A stretch of 64,000 nucleotides of DNA from CAYMGM01 sp964390005 (GCA_964390005.1 CAYMGM010000005.1:1-64000); one strand, 5' to 3'; counted from the first letter of the stretch, positions 10,112 to 19,139 are shown. Made by a program: numbers and translations. The notes: generated from the sequence alone by a model not told the origin.

Positions 10112-11320
10112 TTAGGGTTTGGCGTCAACCGAAACTTTCGCCCCATCTTGCAGTAAATCGACGCCATCTGTGACAACGGCTTCGCCAGCAGCAAGCCCTT
10201 CGGTCACAACGGTCATGCCGTCTTGAGCAAAATCAATTTTGATGGCACGGACTTTGGCCGTCTTATCGTCGCCAACAACATAGACATAAGCGCCCTGTTG
10301 CCCCTGCTGAACGGCAACCGAAGGAACCTTCAACACGTTTTGGCGAACGGACAATTTGACCTTCACGTTGACAAACTGGTTTGGAAACAAAGCGCCGTCT
10401 TGATTGTCAAACAAAGCGCGCAGCTTGACGGTCCCGGTCGATGTATTAACCTGATTATCCATCGCCGCTAGCTGCCCTGTGGCCAAAATTTTTTCCTGCG
10501 CGCGATCCAAAGCCTCAACCTCAATCGGTGCCGGGTCTTGCCGCCGCGCCAACAGTGCGGGCACATTATCTTCCGGCAGCGCAAAAAGAACGCTGATCGG
10601 CTGAACCTGCGTCAATGTAACAATGCCATTTGTATCGCTTGTCTGAACATAATTGCCCGGATCGACCTGCCGTAACCCCACGCGCCCCGCTATCGGCGCC
10701 GTGATGTGGCAATAAGACAGATTCAGCCGCGCATCGGCAATAGTGGCCTGATCGGTTTGCACGCTTCCCTTGTATTGATCGACCAAGGAAGCCTGCGTAT
10801 CCAATTGCTGACGCGCTAAGGACCCTTTGGCTTCTAACTTACGATAGCGATCCAATGTGGATTCGGCCTCTTTCAACAAGGCTTCATCCTTTGTCAATTG
10901 CCCCTGAGCCTTGGCCAAAGCGTTTTCATAAGGCCTGGGATCGACCTCGGCCAGAAAATCACCTTGCTTGACCATTTGGCCTTCGGTAAAGGCAACTTTG
11001 GTCAACGTGCCTGCAATCTGGGTCCGCACCGTAACGTTCTGGGGCGGCGTCACCGTCCCCAGCGCCGTTAAAACAATCGCGGCATTGCCTGTTGTCACAG
11101 CCGCGGTTCCAACGGAAACGGCTTGTCCGGTGCCGCCGCGCCCTTTACGCGGCCCCGGCATCATGGCTTCAGTCCCCGACGCCAAGCGCATTTTTTGCAT
11201 TTGGACCAAATAGATCCCCGTCCCCCCCAGCGCGACAAGAAAAACAAAAGCGCCGATCATAAAGCCTTTTCCCTTTTTGGGCGGCGTGGGAGGCAACGAG
11301 GAAGAAGGTGGGACGTCCAT
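10112..11320 (-). CDS. mdtA: RND efflux periplasmic adaptor (MdtA/MuxA type)
   Basis: A 402-residue membrane fusion protein that links the RND trimer to the outer membrane channel. It has an N-terminal membrane anchor (residues ~18-40, IGAFVFLVALGGTGIYLVQM), a split lipoyl domain (VRTQIAGTLTKVAF and ITAPIAGRVGLRQVDPGNYV), a coiled-coil hairpin between them (~130-195), then beta-barrel and membrane-proximal domains. It is the first gene of the efflux operon. No TetR or two-component regulator lies next to it, so control is not evident. Confidence 0.92.
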   Translation of the reverse strand: MDVPPSSSLPPTPPKKGKGFMIGAFVFLVALGGTGIYLVQMQKMRLASGTEAMMPGPRKGRGGTGQAVSVGTAAVTTGNAAIVLTALGTVTPPQNVTVRTQIAGTLTKVAFTEGQMVKQGDFLAEVDPRPYENALAKAQGQLTKDEALLKEAESTLDRYRKLEAKGSLARQQLDTQASLVDQYKGSVQTDQATIADARLNLSYCHITAPIAGRVGLRQVDPGNYVQTSDTNGIVTLTQVQPISVLFALPEDNVPALLARRQDPAPIEVEALDRAQEKILATGQLAAMDNQVNTSTGTVKLRALFDNQDGALFPNQFVNVKVKLSVRQNVLKVPSVAVQQGQQGAYVYVVGDDKTAKVRAIKIDFAQDGMTVVTEGLAAGEAVVTDGVDLLQDGAKVSVDAKP

Positions 11321-11385
11321 GTAAACACCCAGTCAATCGAAAAGAAAAGACAAACGACAAAAGGCGACAAAAGGATAGAGTGCCG

Positions 11386-12006
11386 TTATTTCACGACGCG
11401 CCACGTTCCATCGGGTTGCAGACAAGCCGTGCCGTAAGCAGGCTTCGAGACGCCGCCCACTATAATCGACGACTGATATTCGCGGCAAGTCCGTCCCATA
11501 TGATCCGTATAGGTCGGCGACGATTGTTCGGCAGGAAGCGCGGCAGGCGGTTGGTTGATGATCACCGTTTCTCGCACAACGGGTTGAGGCTCAACAATCA
11601 CGGCAGGTGCATTGGGTTCGACAATATAGACCGGACGAACGTCATAGTCGGGATAAGGCAAAACACGGGCGGGATACATAAACCAATAGCCATCGACAAC
11701 CCACCACCAGCCCATACGCCCATGGTAGCGCGAATAGGTCCAATAACCGCGATCCCAACGATCCCAGACATGAATGTGGGGCTCGGCCCAGCTTGGGCGC
11801 ATAAAAGGACGCGGCCCACCATGAGGACCTTCAAAGCCGTGATGATTGTCATAACGACGATCATCATAGTGAACCCATCGATAGGAGGAAGGTCCTGCCG
11901 CGCGATGATACGGTGCATCATGCCAGCCAGCGGCAGCAGGCGTACTCTCAAGCGCCCCGCCCCAAAGAACGACGCCAAGAACCATAAACAAAGCAGCTTT
12001 TTTCAT
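11386..12006 (-). CDS. Envelope protein with 17 kDa surface-antigen-type C-terminus
   Basis: A 206-residue exported protein. Signal peptide MKKAALFMVLGVVLWGG to about AAAG, then a His/Trp/Tyr-rich middle (HYDDRRYDNHHG, WDRWDRGYWTYSRYHGRMG), and a C-terminal block (TCREYQSSIIVGG, YGTACLQPDGTWRVV) that matches the end of the Rickettsia 17 kDa antigen family. The ATG at 12006 has AAGGAG 7 bases upstream; a longer frame exists but lacks such a site. The role is probably structural in the outer membrane or periplasm. The His-rich part could bind metal, which is inference only. Confidence 0.75.
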   Translation of the reverse strand: MKKAALFMVLGVVLWGGALESTPAAAGWHDAPYHRAAGPSSYRWVHYDDRRYDNHHGFEGPHGGPRPFMRPSWAEPHIHVWDRWDRGYWTYSRYHGRMGWWWVVDGYWFMYPARVLPYPDYDVRPVYIVEPNAPAVIVEPQPVVRETVIINQPPAALPAEQSSPTYTDHMGRTCREYQSSIIVGGVSKPAYGTACLQPDGTWRVVK

Positions 12007-12348
12007 GGGTAACTCCTTTAAAGACCCCACCGATAACACGGCCCAGCGCAGATAATCATGCGCTGGCCCCCTCGAAAGATTTATCCTTTTAAAAGCGTGA
12101 GCTCGGTTTATGTCATTCGAATGGCAAGACCTTGACCAGAGAATGAAGAAAACCCATAACGTACAAGGTGTTAGTTTCCTGCGCGGTCTTGCTTTATTAT
12201 AAAGATTCAGGGTTTTGCTATCTTTTTTCTTTCTTCGTAATCGTTTCTTAACTGTCGGCTGGCAAAAGGAAAAAGAAGCGCGTATCTTTGTACCGCCCCC
12301 GATGTTATCAATTCTGTGGCTTTTTTCCTTTGAAATGGAGATCCCAAC
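12007..12348. other. Divergent intergenic region
   Basis: This 342-base gap separates the two divergent envelope-protein genes, so it must hold promoters for both. An AT-rich TATTATAAAG near 12195-12204 could be a -10 for the plus-strand gene, but no convincing -35 is visible. No gene or strong repeat is seen. Confidence 0.4.
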
Positions 12349-12948
12349 ATGCACAAGTCCGTGAAACTTCTTCTGGCTGGCGCTCTGCTTTTGGCTCAAG
12401 CCGGTATGGCTCATGCCGATACGGCGGCTTATCATGATGCCGTCCGCGGAACGAATGGCCTTCCCGTTCATTCCACCAATGGCGAATGCGTTCGCACGCA
12501 ATGGCTGTCAGGCACCGACGCCTGCGCCAAAAAGGTGGCGGAACCCGTTGCCCCCGCCCCCGCGCCGAAAAAAGCGCCGATCGCTTTGGAAGACCGCACC
12601 ATTTACTTTGGCTTTGGCAAGGCGTCTTTGACGAAGGAAGCCAAAGGTCGTTTGGCGACGTTGGCGCATGAAATGAAAACCCGTAAAGTCAAAGCGGTTC
12701 ACATTGCCGGATATGCCGACCGTATTGGCAAAGCGGCTGCGAACGAAAAGCTTTCCAAGAAGCGCGCGGAAGCCGTTCGCTCGTTCCTTGTGACCCAAGG
12801 CATCACGGCTGACTTGGCTGAAACCCGTTGGTTTGGCGACAGCGTCGCCGCCGCGAAGTGCCCCAAGAATTTGAAGAAAAAGGACTTAGTCCTGTGCCTG
12901 CAACCCGACCGTCGCGTCGAAGTTGAAATCGAATATATGGCCGACTAA
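12349..12948 (+). CDS. OmpA-family peptidoglycan-associated protein
   Basis: A 199-residue protein with a signal peptide (MHKSVKLLLAGALLLAQAG, cut near AHA), a short Cys-containing N-terminal segment, a Pro/Ala linker (VAPAPAPKKAP) and a C-terminal OmpA-like domain (residues ~80-199). The family signature NEKLSKKRAEAVRSFL and a final RRVEVEIEY are present. Such domains bind peptidoglycan and tie the envelope layers together. No beta-barrel precedes it, so it is a periplasmic or lipid-free member. GGAG lies 8 bases before the ATG, and a strong terminator follows 16 bases after the stop. Confidence 0.9.
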   Translation: MHKSVKLLLAGALLLAQAGMAHADTAAYHDAVRGTNGLPVHSTNGECVRTQWLSGTDACAKKVAEPVAPAPAPKKAPIALEDRTIYFGFGKASLTKEAKGRLATLAHEMKTRKVKAVHIAGYADRIGKAAANEKLSKKRAEAVRSFLVTQGITADLAETRWFGDSVAAAKCPKNLKKKDLVLCLQPDRRVEVEIEYMAD

Positions 12949-12964
12949 TTGGTCTTTCGTTTTA

Positions 12965-12998
12965 AAAACCCTTCTCCTGAAAAGGAGAAGGGTTTTTT
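12965..12998 (+). terminator. Rho-independent terminator after OmpA-like gene
   Basis: AACCCTTCTCCT and AGGAGAAGGGTT pair around a GAAA loop, followed by a run of T. Confidence 0.93.
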
Positions 12999-13160
12999 AT
13001 TTCTTGCATGACGCGTCTAAGAATATTCCGATTGCTTTGCAAATCATGTCATAATAAATAAAAATCAGCCTATCTTTCATTCTTTAAAACCGATCCAGAT
13101 AAAGGGCGAAAGACGTCTATACCGTCAAGGCATGTCCTGTTGCCATTTGATCGTCGAGCC

Positions 13161-13180
13161 TTTTTTGGGGGGGCAAAAGC
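13161..13180 (+). promoter_or_regulatory. T6G7 homopolymer tract serving as ribosome binding site
   Basis: Six T then seven G (13167-13173) lie 7 bases before the ATG at 13181. The poly-G tract is the only Shine-Dalgarno-like element there. Its length could change by slippage and so alter translation of the surface protein; this is inference. Confidence 0.5.
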
Positions 13181-14893
13181 ATGTTTCGCTTCTTTTCTTT
13201 GCTCCTTCTTTCTTCCATTCTGCTTCTCTCCCCTCAGGCAAATGCTGCAGAAACCACAACTGTCGATGGAGCCTGCACAACCGGTCTCCACCGCGCGGAT
13301 TGGGATACAATTTTTCAATGCGTCAGCAGCAAATGGAAACGTGCTGCTTATTGGCTTGGCGCCTCATCTGATACATGCCCTGGCCATGCCGGACAAATTC
13401 AGTGGACAGGCAGCGCTTTTCAAAAATGCGATGGCACAAGCTGGACGGATTTAGGGGCTACCGCGCAGGCCTGTGATACATCAACGATTTTGCTTTTGCA
13501 CATGGATGGAACAAATGGAAGCACAACCTTCACAGACAGCTCAGGTTACGAAACGATCAATCCAATAACCGACAGCGGCGTCACCGTTAACACGACTTAT
13601 GCCAAATTTGGTACCGGCAGTGCCTATTTCAACGGCAGCAGCACACTGACCCCCCAAAACTGGGCCCCGTTTAATTTTGGCTCCAACAATTACACAATTG
13701 ATTTTTGGATGAAAGCCAGCTGGGCTCAATGCGGGAATGGCGTGAACGGCGATTATCATTCGCCTTTTGGCAATTATTCAACCTCGGTCGGGTGGATGTT
13801 TCTGATTTACCCCTTAACTGGCTATATCGTCTTTTATGACCACGCCTCGAGCCCGAGCAGCACAACAAACGTTTGCGATGACGCTTGGCACCATGTCGCG
13901 GTGGTTCGGAATGGAACCTCTATCACGCTTTATATCGATGGCGTCGCCAATTCAACAAAAACGGCAGCCAATATCCCCGACAGCACCTACTATGTAAAAT
14001 TCGGGCTTGGCGAGCAAGGCGATGGAACCACAAGATACTATAAAGGCTATCTTGATGAGGTTCGCATCACAAAGGGCCTCGCACGCTGGACAGGGAATTT
14101 TACGCCTCCGACAGAGGCTTCCACGATATGCGAAACCTGCCCGTCTATTCCAAGCGGAAGCAACCTTTTCACATCCTCAGGAACGTTTACGCCGCCCAGT
14201 GGGGTCTCCGCCTCTTGCCCTCTTAAAGCCCGCATTTTAGCCATTGGCGGCGGCGCGGGCGGACGGGCACCAAACAACTACCATGGTGGGGGCGGTTCAG
14301 GTCTCGTCTCAGCAGGAAGCTTAAATATAACGTCGGCTTCTCAGATTCCGGTTACAGTTGGCACGGGTGGCGCCTCAGAAACGGCGGGGGGTGCTTCCAG
14401 TTTCTCAACGGTGTCGGCTGCCGGAGGCTCCATTGCAAGCGCGGCATGGACGGGGGGCGCTGGCGGTAGCGGCGGCGGCGCTGCGGCTTATAGCACAACA
14501 TGTACAAGCTTCACAGGTGGTGCAGGCGGAACCAATGGAGCCAATGGAACCTCCGCCTATGGCGCAGGCGGCGCTGGACAGGGATCCCCCATTGTAGCAT
14601 CGACGACAAGCATCATGGGCGTCAACTTCTCTCAGTCTTCGTTCTCAGCTGGCTCAGGCGGTGCTGGCGGCACTTGGCTTGCGTCAAATGGGTCCGATTG
14701 TCGCGGTGCTGGCGGCGGCGGCGGCGGCCTTCTTATCAATGCCGCAGGTCCGTCGGGTGGACAGGGCGCGTCGACGACCTATGGCACAGGCGGTGCAGGC
14801 GGTAGCGGCTATGGCGCAGGCGGAGGCGGCGACGCGTACAATGGAACCTATGGCGGTTCGGGAACCTCGGGCGCTGTCTACATCGAATGGTGA
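13181..14893 (+). CDS. Secreted LamG-domain protein with glycine-rich C-terminus
   Basis: A 570-residue exported protein. Signal peptide MFRFFSLLLLSSILLLSPQANA, then a Cys-containing N-terminal segment (residues 24-90), a LamG/concanavalin-like jelly-roll domain (~100-310; hallmarks WMKASW, DAWHHVAVVRNGTSITLYIDG, GYLDEVRITKGLARW), and a C-terminal ~230-residue domain rich in Gly/Ala/Ser (GGGAGG, GAGGSGGG). The LamG fold binds carbohydrate or protein ligands; glycine-rich domains of this kind are seen in tail-fibre-like and adhesin proteins. I infer a surface adhesin. No export partner lies next to it. Confidence 0.78.
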   Translation: MFRFFSLLLLSSILLLSPQANAAETTTVDGACTTGLHRADWDTIFQCVSSKWKRAAYWLGASSDTCPGHAGQIQWTGSAFQKCDGTSWTDLGATAQACDTSTILLLHMDGTNGSTTFTDSSGYETINPITDSGVTVNTTYAKFGTGSAYFNGSSTLTPQNWAPFNFGSNNYTIDFWMKASWAQCGNGVNGDYHSPFGNYSTSVGWMFLIYPLTGYIVFYDHASSPSSTTNVCDDAWHHVAVVRNGTSITLYIDGVANSTKTAANIPDSTYYVKFGLGEQGDGTTRYYKGYLDEVRITKGLARWTGNFTPPTEASTICETCPSIPSGSNLFTSSGTFTPPSGVSASCPLKARILAIGGGAGGRAPNNYHGGGGSGLVSAGSLNITSASQIPVTVGTGGASETAGGASSFSTVSAAGGSIASAAWTGGAGGSGGGAAAYSTTCTSFTGGAGGTNGANGTSAYGAGGAGQGSPIVASTTSIMGVNFSQSSFSAGSGGAGGTWLASNGSDCRGAGGGGGGLLINAAGPSGGQGASTTYGTGGAGGSGYGAGGGGDAYNGTYGGSGTSGAVYIEW

Positions 14894-14926
14894 CGTTTGA
14901 AAGACAAACGCCACCCGTTTCGTGCC

Positions 14927-15547
14927 TTATTTAAACAAAGGCATCTGTTGGTCGGTCAGGCGCGCCGCAACGGCCTCCCAGTTCACAAGATGATCCAGAA
15001 ACGCCTGAATAAAGTCGGGACGACGGTTCTGATAGTCCAAGTAATAAGCATGCTCCCAGACATCGCAGGTTAAAAGAGGCGTTTGCCCTTCAACGAGCGG
15101 ATTCATCGCATTGCCCGTTTTGGTTACGGCCAGCGTGCCATCCGGCTGCGCCACAAGCCAAGCCCAGCCGCTGCCAAACTGCGTGGCGCCAGCTTGCTTA
15201 AAGGCCTCTTTAAAGGCGTCGAACGAACCAAAGGAAGCGTTGATCTGATCGGCCAAATCACCCGTTGGCGCGCCGCCGCCACCAGACCGCATGCCGTTCC
15301 AAAAGAACGTATGGTTCCAGACCTGCGCGGCATTGTTGAAAATGCCTGCCTTGGCCGGATCCTTAGCCGTTTCAAGAATAATCGTTTCCAGTTTTGCGCT
15401 GTCTAGCGGCGTATCTTTGATCAAATTGTTTAAGTTCGTCACGTAAGCCTGATGGTGCTTGCCATGATGAAAAGCTAGCGTTTTGGCCGTCATGTGCGGC
15501 TCGAGGGCCTCGGGAGCAAAAGGCAGCGGGGGCAATGTAAAAGGCAT
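14927..15547 (-). CDS. sodB: Superoxide dismutase (Fe/Mn family)
   Basis: A 206-residue enzyme that turns superoxide into oxygen and hydrogen peroxide. Metal ligands are visible: His in LAFHHGKHHQAYV, His in WNHTFFWNGM, and Asp/His in CDVWEHAYYLDY. Length is typical of the family. The overall pattern favours the iron form, but metal choice cannot be fixed by eye. AAGGAG lies 6 bases before the ATG at 15547. It is transcribed alone. Confidence 0.95.
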   Translation of the reverse strand: MPFTLPPLPFAPEALEPHMTAKTLAFHHGKHHQAYVTNLNNLIKDTPLDSAKLETIILETAKDPAKAGIFNNAAQVWNHTFFWNGMRSGGGGAPTGDLADQINASFGSFDAFKEAFKQAGATQFGSGWAWLVAQPDGTLAVTKTGNAMNPLVEGQTPLLTCDVWEHAYYLDYQNRRPDFIQAFLDHLVNWEAVAARLTDQQMPLFK

Positions 15548-15585
15548 CGGCGTCTCCTTTCTGATAGCAAAACAACAAAGGCTTT

Positions 15586-15613
15586 GCCTTGGGAATAAGG
15601 CCTTGGGAATAAG
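15586..15613. repeat. 14-bp tandem duplication
   Basis: GCCTTGGGAATAAG occurs twice head to tail between sodB and the next gene, in the upstream region of sodB. Probably a small slippage duplication. Confidence 0.8.
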
Positions 15614-15617
15614 CAGA

Positions 15618-16199
15618 CTACTCTTTTTTCATTTCATCGCGCAAGACCTCCGCTTGCACCTTAAAACCCTCGGCGTCGCCATACTCGACAAACTTCAAAT
15701 AGCGTTGATGAGGATCGCGTATGCGCTTGGCATGCTTAATCGGGCACCAATATTGTTCGGTCCGGCTCGCAATTTCGCGCGCATAAGCAAAAACGCCATT
15801 CCCATATCCGCAATACATGCAGTTCAGAATTTCGATGCCGTTGAGATAAGCCAAATGCTGCCGATCAATAACGACATAGGCACTGCGATCGACCCGTGGA
15901 ATTTGAAAGGCACGGAAACAGATATGTTGATAAAGGGTAACCCAAAGATCCAAAAGCGCGATAGGAAAAAGCATCGAATAAATAAAGGGCGCTATCAGAA
16001 CATGGATCCAATCGCTGGTTTGAAGATAGGGCAAAAGCCCTTGTCGCAGGGCGCGATGGCGGATCAAGACTTCTTCGCGGATTGAACTGATTTTTGACTT
16101 CAGGTCATAGAAAGATCGGCTTTTTTCAAGCTCGGCTTCCAACCTGTCTTCCAAAGCATAAATACGCGCCAAAAGCTCGGCGACAGGATCTGACAGCAT
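15618..16199 (-). CDS. Conserved membrane protein with N-terminal coiled coil and Cys pair
   Basis: A 193-residue protein I do not recognise by name. Residues 1-45 are heptad-like and charged (LEDRLEAELEKSR), residues ~63-90 form a hydrophobic segment (WIHVLIAPFIYSMLFPIALLDLWVTLY), and a Cys cluster follows (CMYCGYGNG near 130 and WCPIKHAKR near 151), which could bind metal or a cluster. The ATG at 16199 has GGAG 8 bases upstream. Function unknown. Confidence 0.7.
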   Translation of the reverse strand: MLSDPVAELLARIYALEDRLEAELEKSRSFYDLKSKISSIREEVLIRHRALRQGLLPYLQTSDWIHVLIAPFIYSMLFPIALLDLWVTLYQHICFRAFQIPRVDRSAYVVIDRQHLAYLNGIEILNCMYCGYGNGVFAYAREIASRTEQYWCPIKHAKRIRDPHQRYLKFVEYGDAEGFKVQAEVLRDEMKKE

Positions 16200-16235
16200 A
16201 CAAAGGGCTCCTTATCCATTACGGGACCACAAGAA

Positions 16236-16261
16236 AGGGCTCCCTTTTGACAGGGAGCCCT
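16236..16261 (-). terminator. Terminator hairpin between the FIST-like gene and the membrane protein gene
   Basis: AGGGCTCCCT pairs with AGGGAGCCCT. Read on the minus strand it is followed by TTTCTT, so it can end the transcript of the FIST-like gene ending at 16297. Confidence 0.7.
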
Positions 16262-16296
16262 CGATTCTTCAGCTGAATAGCCTCAAACGTCAAGAT

Positions 16297-17289
16297 TTAT
16301 GCGTCGTCGATCGACAAATAAACCAGCGTTTGGTTGAGCAGCATATAGGCAATTTCACCAAAGGTGATTGGCCCCATAATGGTGCCTGTTTTCTTGCCTT
16401 CCAGCTCGGCGTACAAATAGTTCAAGATACAGTTGCACGAAAAGGCAAGCGTTCCTTGACCGTTTTGTCCAAGAGCCGTTTTAAATTGGCCGATATAGTC
16501 CGCCACGGGCACCGCAAAGCGATAGTCGATACCTTTGAACACAGGGGCATAAAACAACACTTTTCCCCCTTCCGCGTCGACGGCTTGAACCGAGACATTG
16601 ATCATGGCTCCGTTATAGTCGGCCACCAACGGAAGCTTGGTGTCGATGTTCTTTTCCTTGATATAAGACGCAAGATTTGCGGGTTGGCCGTTGATCTTGC
16701 ACATACCTTCGGTCGCGAAACCTTCCGTGTCGAAAGCAATAACGTCACCGCTGCTCTGCGAGAACAGATTGACGGTATCGACGCGCGCAACTTTTCCAGC
16801 AGGCAACGAAATATGAAGGGCGGCCGCCTGATTGCCAAGCGCAGCCCCAGCACCGGCAAATGCCTTTGGCGCTGTTTTGCCGATTTCCGTCACGTGAACG
16901 CCGGCGATCCAGCCAACGAGCGGCGCATTGAAAACGCCACCGTAGCCCTGAACTTCCTTCGCGAACGTGGCATGAATTTCGCTAAGGCCAGGAACGATCA
17001 GAACGGTAAAGCCATTGGTCGGATAATGCTCGCCGATGGCGCGAAGCGAAGCACTGTCATAGGTGCGCACTTCGGCCTTGGAAGCAATGTCCGAAATGTC
17101 GGTAACAAAGATTTTGTCACGCGACGTGACGCCGCCCTCTTCCGCCATAAAGTTGGCGGACGTTCCGCCGATCCAAGTACCGGCAGGCAATTGCGCTAAA
17201 AGACTTTCTTCGCCAGCAAGCAAAAGGATCTTTCCTGCCGCAATCATGGCCGCGACGTCTTGAACTCCATACATTCCATTTGTAGGCAT
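16297..17289 (-). CDS. FIST-like sensory protein
   Basis: A 330-residue cytosolic protein. Its C-terminal end (LAFSCNCILNYLY, then GPITFGEIAYMLLNQTLVYL) looks like the end of a FIST_C domain, where a GE pair and an N-x-T motif close the fold, and the N-terminal GTWIGGTSANF resembles FIST_N. FIST domains are thought to bind small ligands such as amino acids in signalling. The start at 17289 (MPTNGMYG) has GGAG about 8 bases upstream; the frame extends to 17388 without support. It follows a 77-residue gene by 22 bases, probably one operon. The family call is by eye. Confidence 0.6.
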   Translation of the reverse strand: MPTNGMYGVQDVAAMIAAGKILLLAGEESLLAQLPAGTWIGGTSANFMAEEGGVTSRDKIFVTDISDIASKAEVRTYDSASLRAIGEHYPTNGFTVLIVPGLSEIHATFAKEVQGYGGVFNAPLVGWIAGVHVTEIGKTAPKAFAGAGAALGNQAAALHISLPAGKVARVDTVNLFSQSSGDVIAFDTEGFATEGMCKINGQPANLASYIKEKNIDTKLPLVADYNGAMINVSVQAVDAEGGKVLFYAPVFKGIDYRFAVPVADYIGQFKTALGQNGQGTLAFSCNCILNYLYAELEGKKTGTIMGPITFGEIAYMLLNQTLVYLSIDDA

Positions 17290-17311
17290 TTTTCGTCTCC
17301 GTAATTTTGAA

Positions 17312-17545
17312 TTAGGCCAAAATGGCAGACAGATCGTGCTGCGCTGTTTTGATGTTTTTTTCGAAGAAATCGTGGATTTCTTCCGCACATTTATCGATCG
17401 ACGAAGGATCAGCTTTGGTCGTATTGGTAATACGCGTCATCATGATTTTAAGGGCCAAAGATTCCCACGGGCGAGAAAGTTTCCCCGTTGCGACATCTTT
17501 CCACCGTTGGTCTGTCTTCGGGGGGATTGAGGTAATTTCAGGCAT
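17312..17545 (-). CDS. Small hypothetical protein next to the FIST-like gene
   Basis: 77 residues, soluble, no signal peptide, probably helical. GGAG lies 7 bases before the ATG at 17545, and the stop is 22 bases before the start of the FIST-like gene, so the two are likely co-translated. I do not recognise the family. It lies where dotO (icmB) would follow dotN in the Legionella order, but shows no relation to that ATPase. Confidence 0.6.
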   Translation of the reverse strand: MPEITSIPPKTDQRWKDVATGKLSRPWESLALKIMMTRITNTTKADPSSIDKCAEEIHDFFEKNIKTAQHDLSAILA

Positions 17546-17804
17546 TTTTTTCTCCTTTTTAGAAAAGTATGCCCCCTTGTCTTAGCGGACGCGATTTAAA
17601 AAAAAATGAAGACCAGACTCCTTTTTCGGACTGAAAGATCTAGCCGCTATCAAATCACGCGTTTCTTCAGACGCGCCACCTCATGCGCCTGTGTTCTATC
17701 CGTATGTTTTCTTGATGTTTTATAGACGCGCCTCTTTCCGGCGCGTGTCTCTATCGCGCTTTTCGCCTCTTAAGAGCGAACAAACGACAGAGAGGATTTT
17801 AGGC

Positions 17805-18506
17805 TTAGGACTGAACCGTTTGCGTCATATCGTCGAACATTTTCATCCACTGATCGGGACGATACTGGCCAAAGGGCCCTTCAGATGATTGCCAATATTT
17901 TAACAGCTTGGGAAACAAATCCACATCGCTTCCTTGGACGTGAACAAGCCAACGATCCAAGGGCAGCAAACGCAAACCGTCGAGCTTCTCTCCGCGGCTG
18001 CGATAATCTTCAGGCGTCGTCTTTTCAACAAGAACCGTCGCTAAAAGCAACGGATCGTCGCTGCCTAGCCGTTTCTTCGCTTCGGTTCGACGCATCAAAA
18101 GAACGTCCAAAGCCCGGGCAGCTCCTTCGGCCAAAGCTCCGCCCGCGGCGCGCGCGACATAAATGGCCCGCATGATGTGATTAAGCTCAGCCTGCGTCAT
18201 CTCCGGCAGCCAGATCAAAATCCCGCCGCCCGTCAGGCCCGTTCGCTCAAGCGAGAAACTCAGCTCGCAAAACGAACAAACCGTCACAAATGGCTCGGCC
18301 TTTTGTGTGCTTGAATCCCAAGGAATCACGCGCTGATATTGGGGAGAATAAAAACCGCAGCAGCGGCATGTATAACCATCGCGCGCAAGAACCTCGTCAG
18401 ACCGAGGCGCACCGTTCATCGCATGAAGATGGTCATCATGACCTTCTACCGCGCCCTTGGCGTCGGGACGAAGCCGTACGCCAAGGGTGATCGGAAGAAG
18501 TGCCAT
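17805..18506 (-). CDS. dotN: Type IVB secretion protein DotN/IcmJ, copy A
   Basis: 233 residues. DotN is a zinc protein of the type IV coupling complex (with DotL, DotM, IcmS and IcmW) that recruits effectors at the inner membrane. Two CxxC pairs are visible, RCCGFYSPQYQRV with its preceding Cys and VCSFCELSFSL, as in the HNH-like zinc site of Legionella DotN. The ATG at 18506 comes 3 bases after the dotP stop, so the two are translationally coupled. The protein is identical to copy B. Length is slightly above Legionella IcmJ (about 208). Confidence 0.85.
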   Translation of the reverse strand: MALLPITLGVRLRPDAKGAVEGHDDHLHAMNGAPRSDEVLARDGYTCRCCGFYSPQYQRVIPWDSSTQKAEPFVTVCSFCELSFSLERTGLTGGGILIWLPEMTQAELNHIMRAIYVARAAGGALAEGAARALDVLLMRRTEAKKRLGSDDPLLLATVLVEKTTPEDYRSRGEKLDGLRLLPLDRWLVHVQGSDVDLFPKLLKYWQSSEGPFGQYRPDQWMKMFDDMTQTVQS

Positions 18507-18509
18507 GTT

Positions 18510-18899
18510 TTAGCTGATGGGATCCAAAGGAACATACGACGCGCTTGTCCCCAAGTGCAGCGTACCGCTCGACGTCCCCACCAGAGATGGCAAAGCAGCG
18601 ATGCCGCCACCGGCCAAAAGATGCGCGATGCCAGGCGCCATCGGGTTCTGGGCGGGGTTTTCGGCGTGCTTCTTCAATTTCAAAGCGCCGCTAATCCCTA
18701 AAACCGCACCACCGGCATAAGCAACGCCGCTGATCAGACCCGGAACAGTAGACAAGTCCGATGTACGGAATTCGCTGATGGACGAGCCAAAGCTGGTTCC
18801 CGCCGTACCTTCGGCAAAGGACAAATCAGGAAGAGCAAAAACCACAATCGCGGTCATGACCCCCCACTGAAAAAGATTGTTCAATAAGTTCTTATTCAT
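18510..18899 (-). CDS. dotP: Type IVB secretion protein DotP/IcmD, copy A
   Basis: 129 residues from the ATG at 18899 (AAGGAGGAG upstream). Signal-like N-terminus (FQWGVMTAIVVFALPDLSFA), a second hydrophobic segment (LISGVAYAGGAVLGISGALK), then LKKHAENPAQNPMAPG and a third segment (HLLAGGGIAALPSL). This layout matches the small IcmD/DotP inner-membrane proteins of type IVB systems. Followed at once by dotN, as in Legionella. Identical to copy B. Confidence 0.82.
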   Translation of the reverse strand: MNKNLLNNLFQWGVMTAIVVFALPDLSFAEGTAGTSFGSSISEFRTSDLSTVPGLISGVAYAGGAVLGISGALKLKKHAENPAQNPMAPGIAHLLAGGGIAALPSLVGTSSGTLHLGTSASYVPLDPIS

Positions 18900-19139
18900 A
18901 GTCTCCTCCTTAGGTTTGAGGGGCGCTTTCGTGAGCCCTCGTCTTTCTGGGTTTAACACACGCCGAGGCGAAAGGGGCTCAGACGGGCAGATGATTTTAG
19001 CATCGTCTTTAATTTGCCATCAAGACCCTGTTTTACTTGCCTGAAGTTCCGTATAGGCCTCCCTTTCTATCTTCTTCTCGCCTGCTTAACGAGCCGTTAA
19101 TTTCTTTATAGAAGCCCACAAACCTCTAGAACACCGCTC

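Larger units (their letters stand above)
17740..18968. repeat. Tandem duplication, copy A (dotP-dotN unit)
   Basis: Positions 17740-18968 match 19286-20514 base for base by inspection (offset 1546), about 1.23 kb. Similarity continues at a lower level from 18969 to about 19185, where it meets a decayed dotE end. The left edge lies inside a hairpin (ACGCGCC/GGCGCGT, 17728-17747), whose left arm is missing in copy B. Confidence 0.93.

Noticed and set aside
17726..17748. Terminator after dotN copy A
   Set aside because: The ACGCGCC/GGCGCGT hairpin is not followed by T on either strand. It marks the duplication edge rather than a clear terminator.
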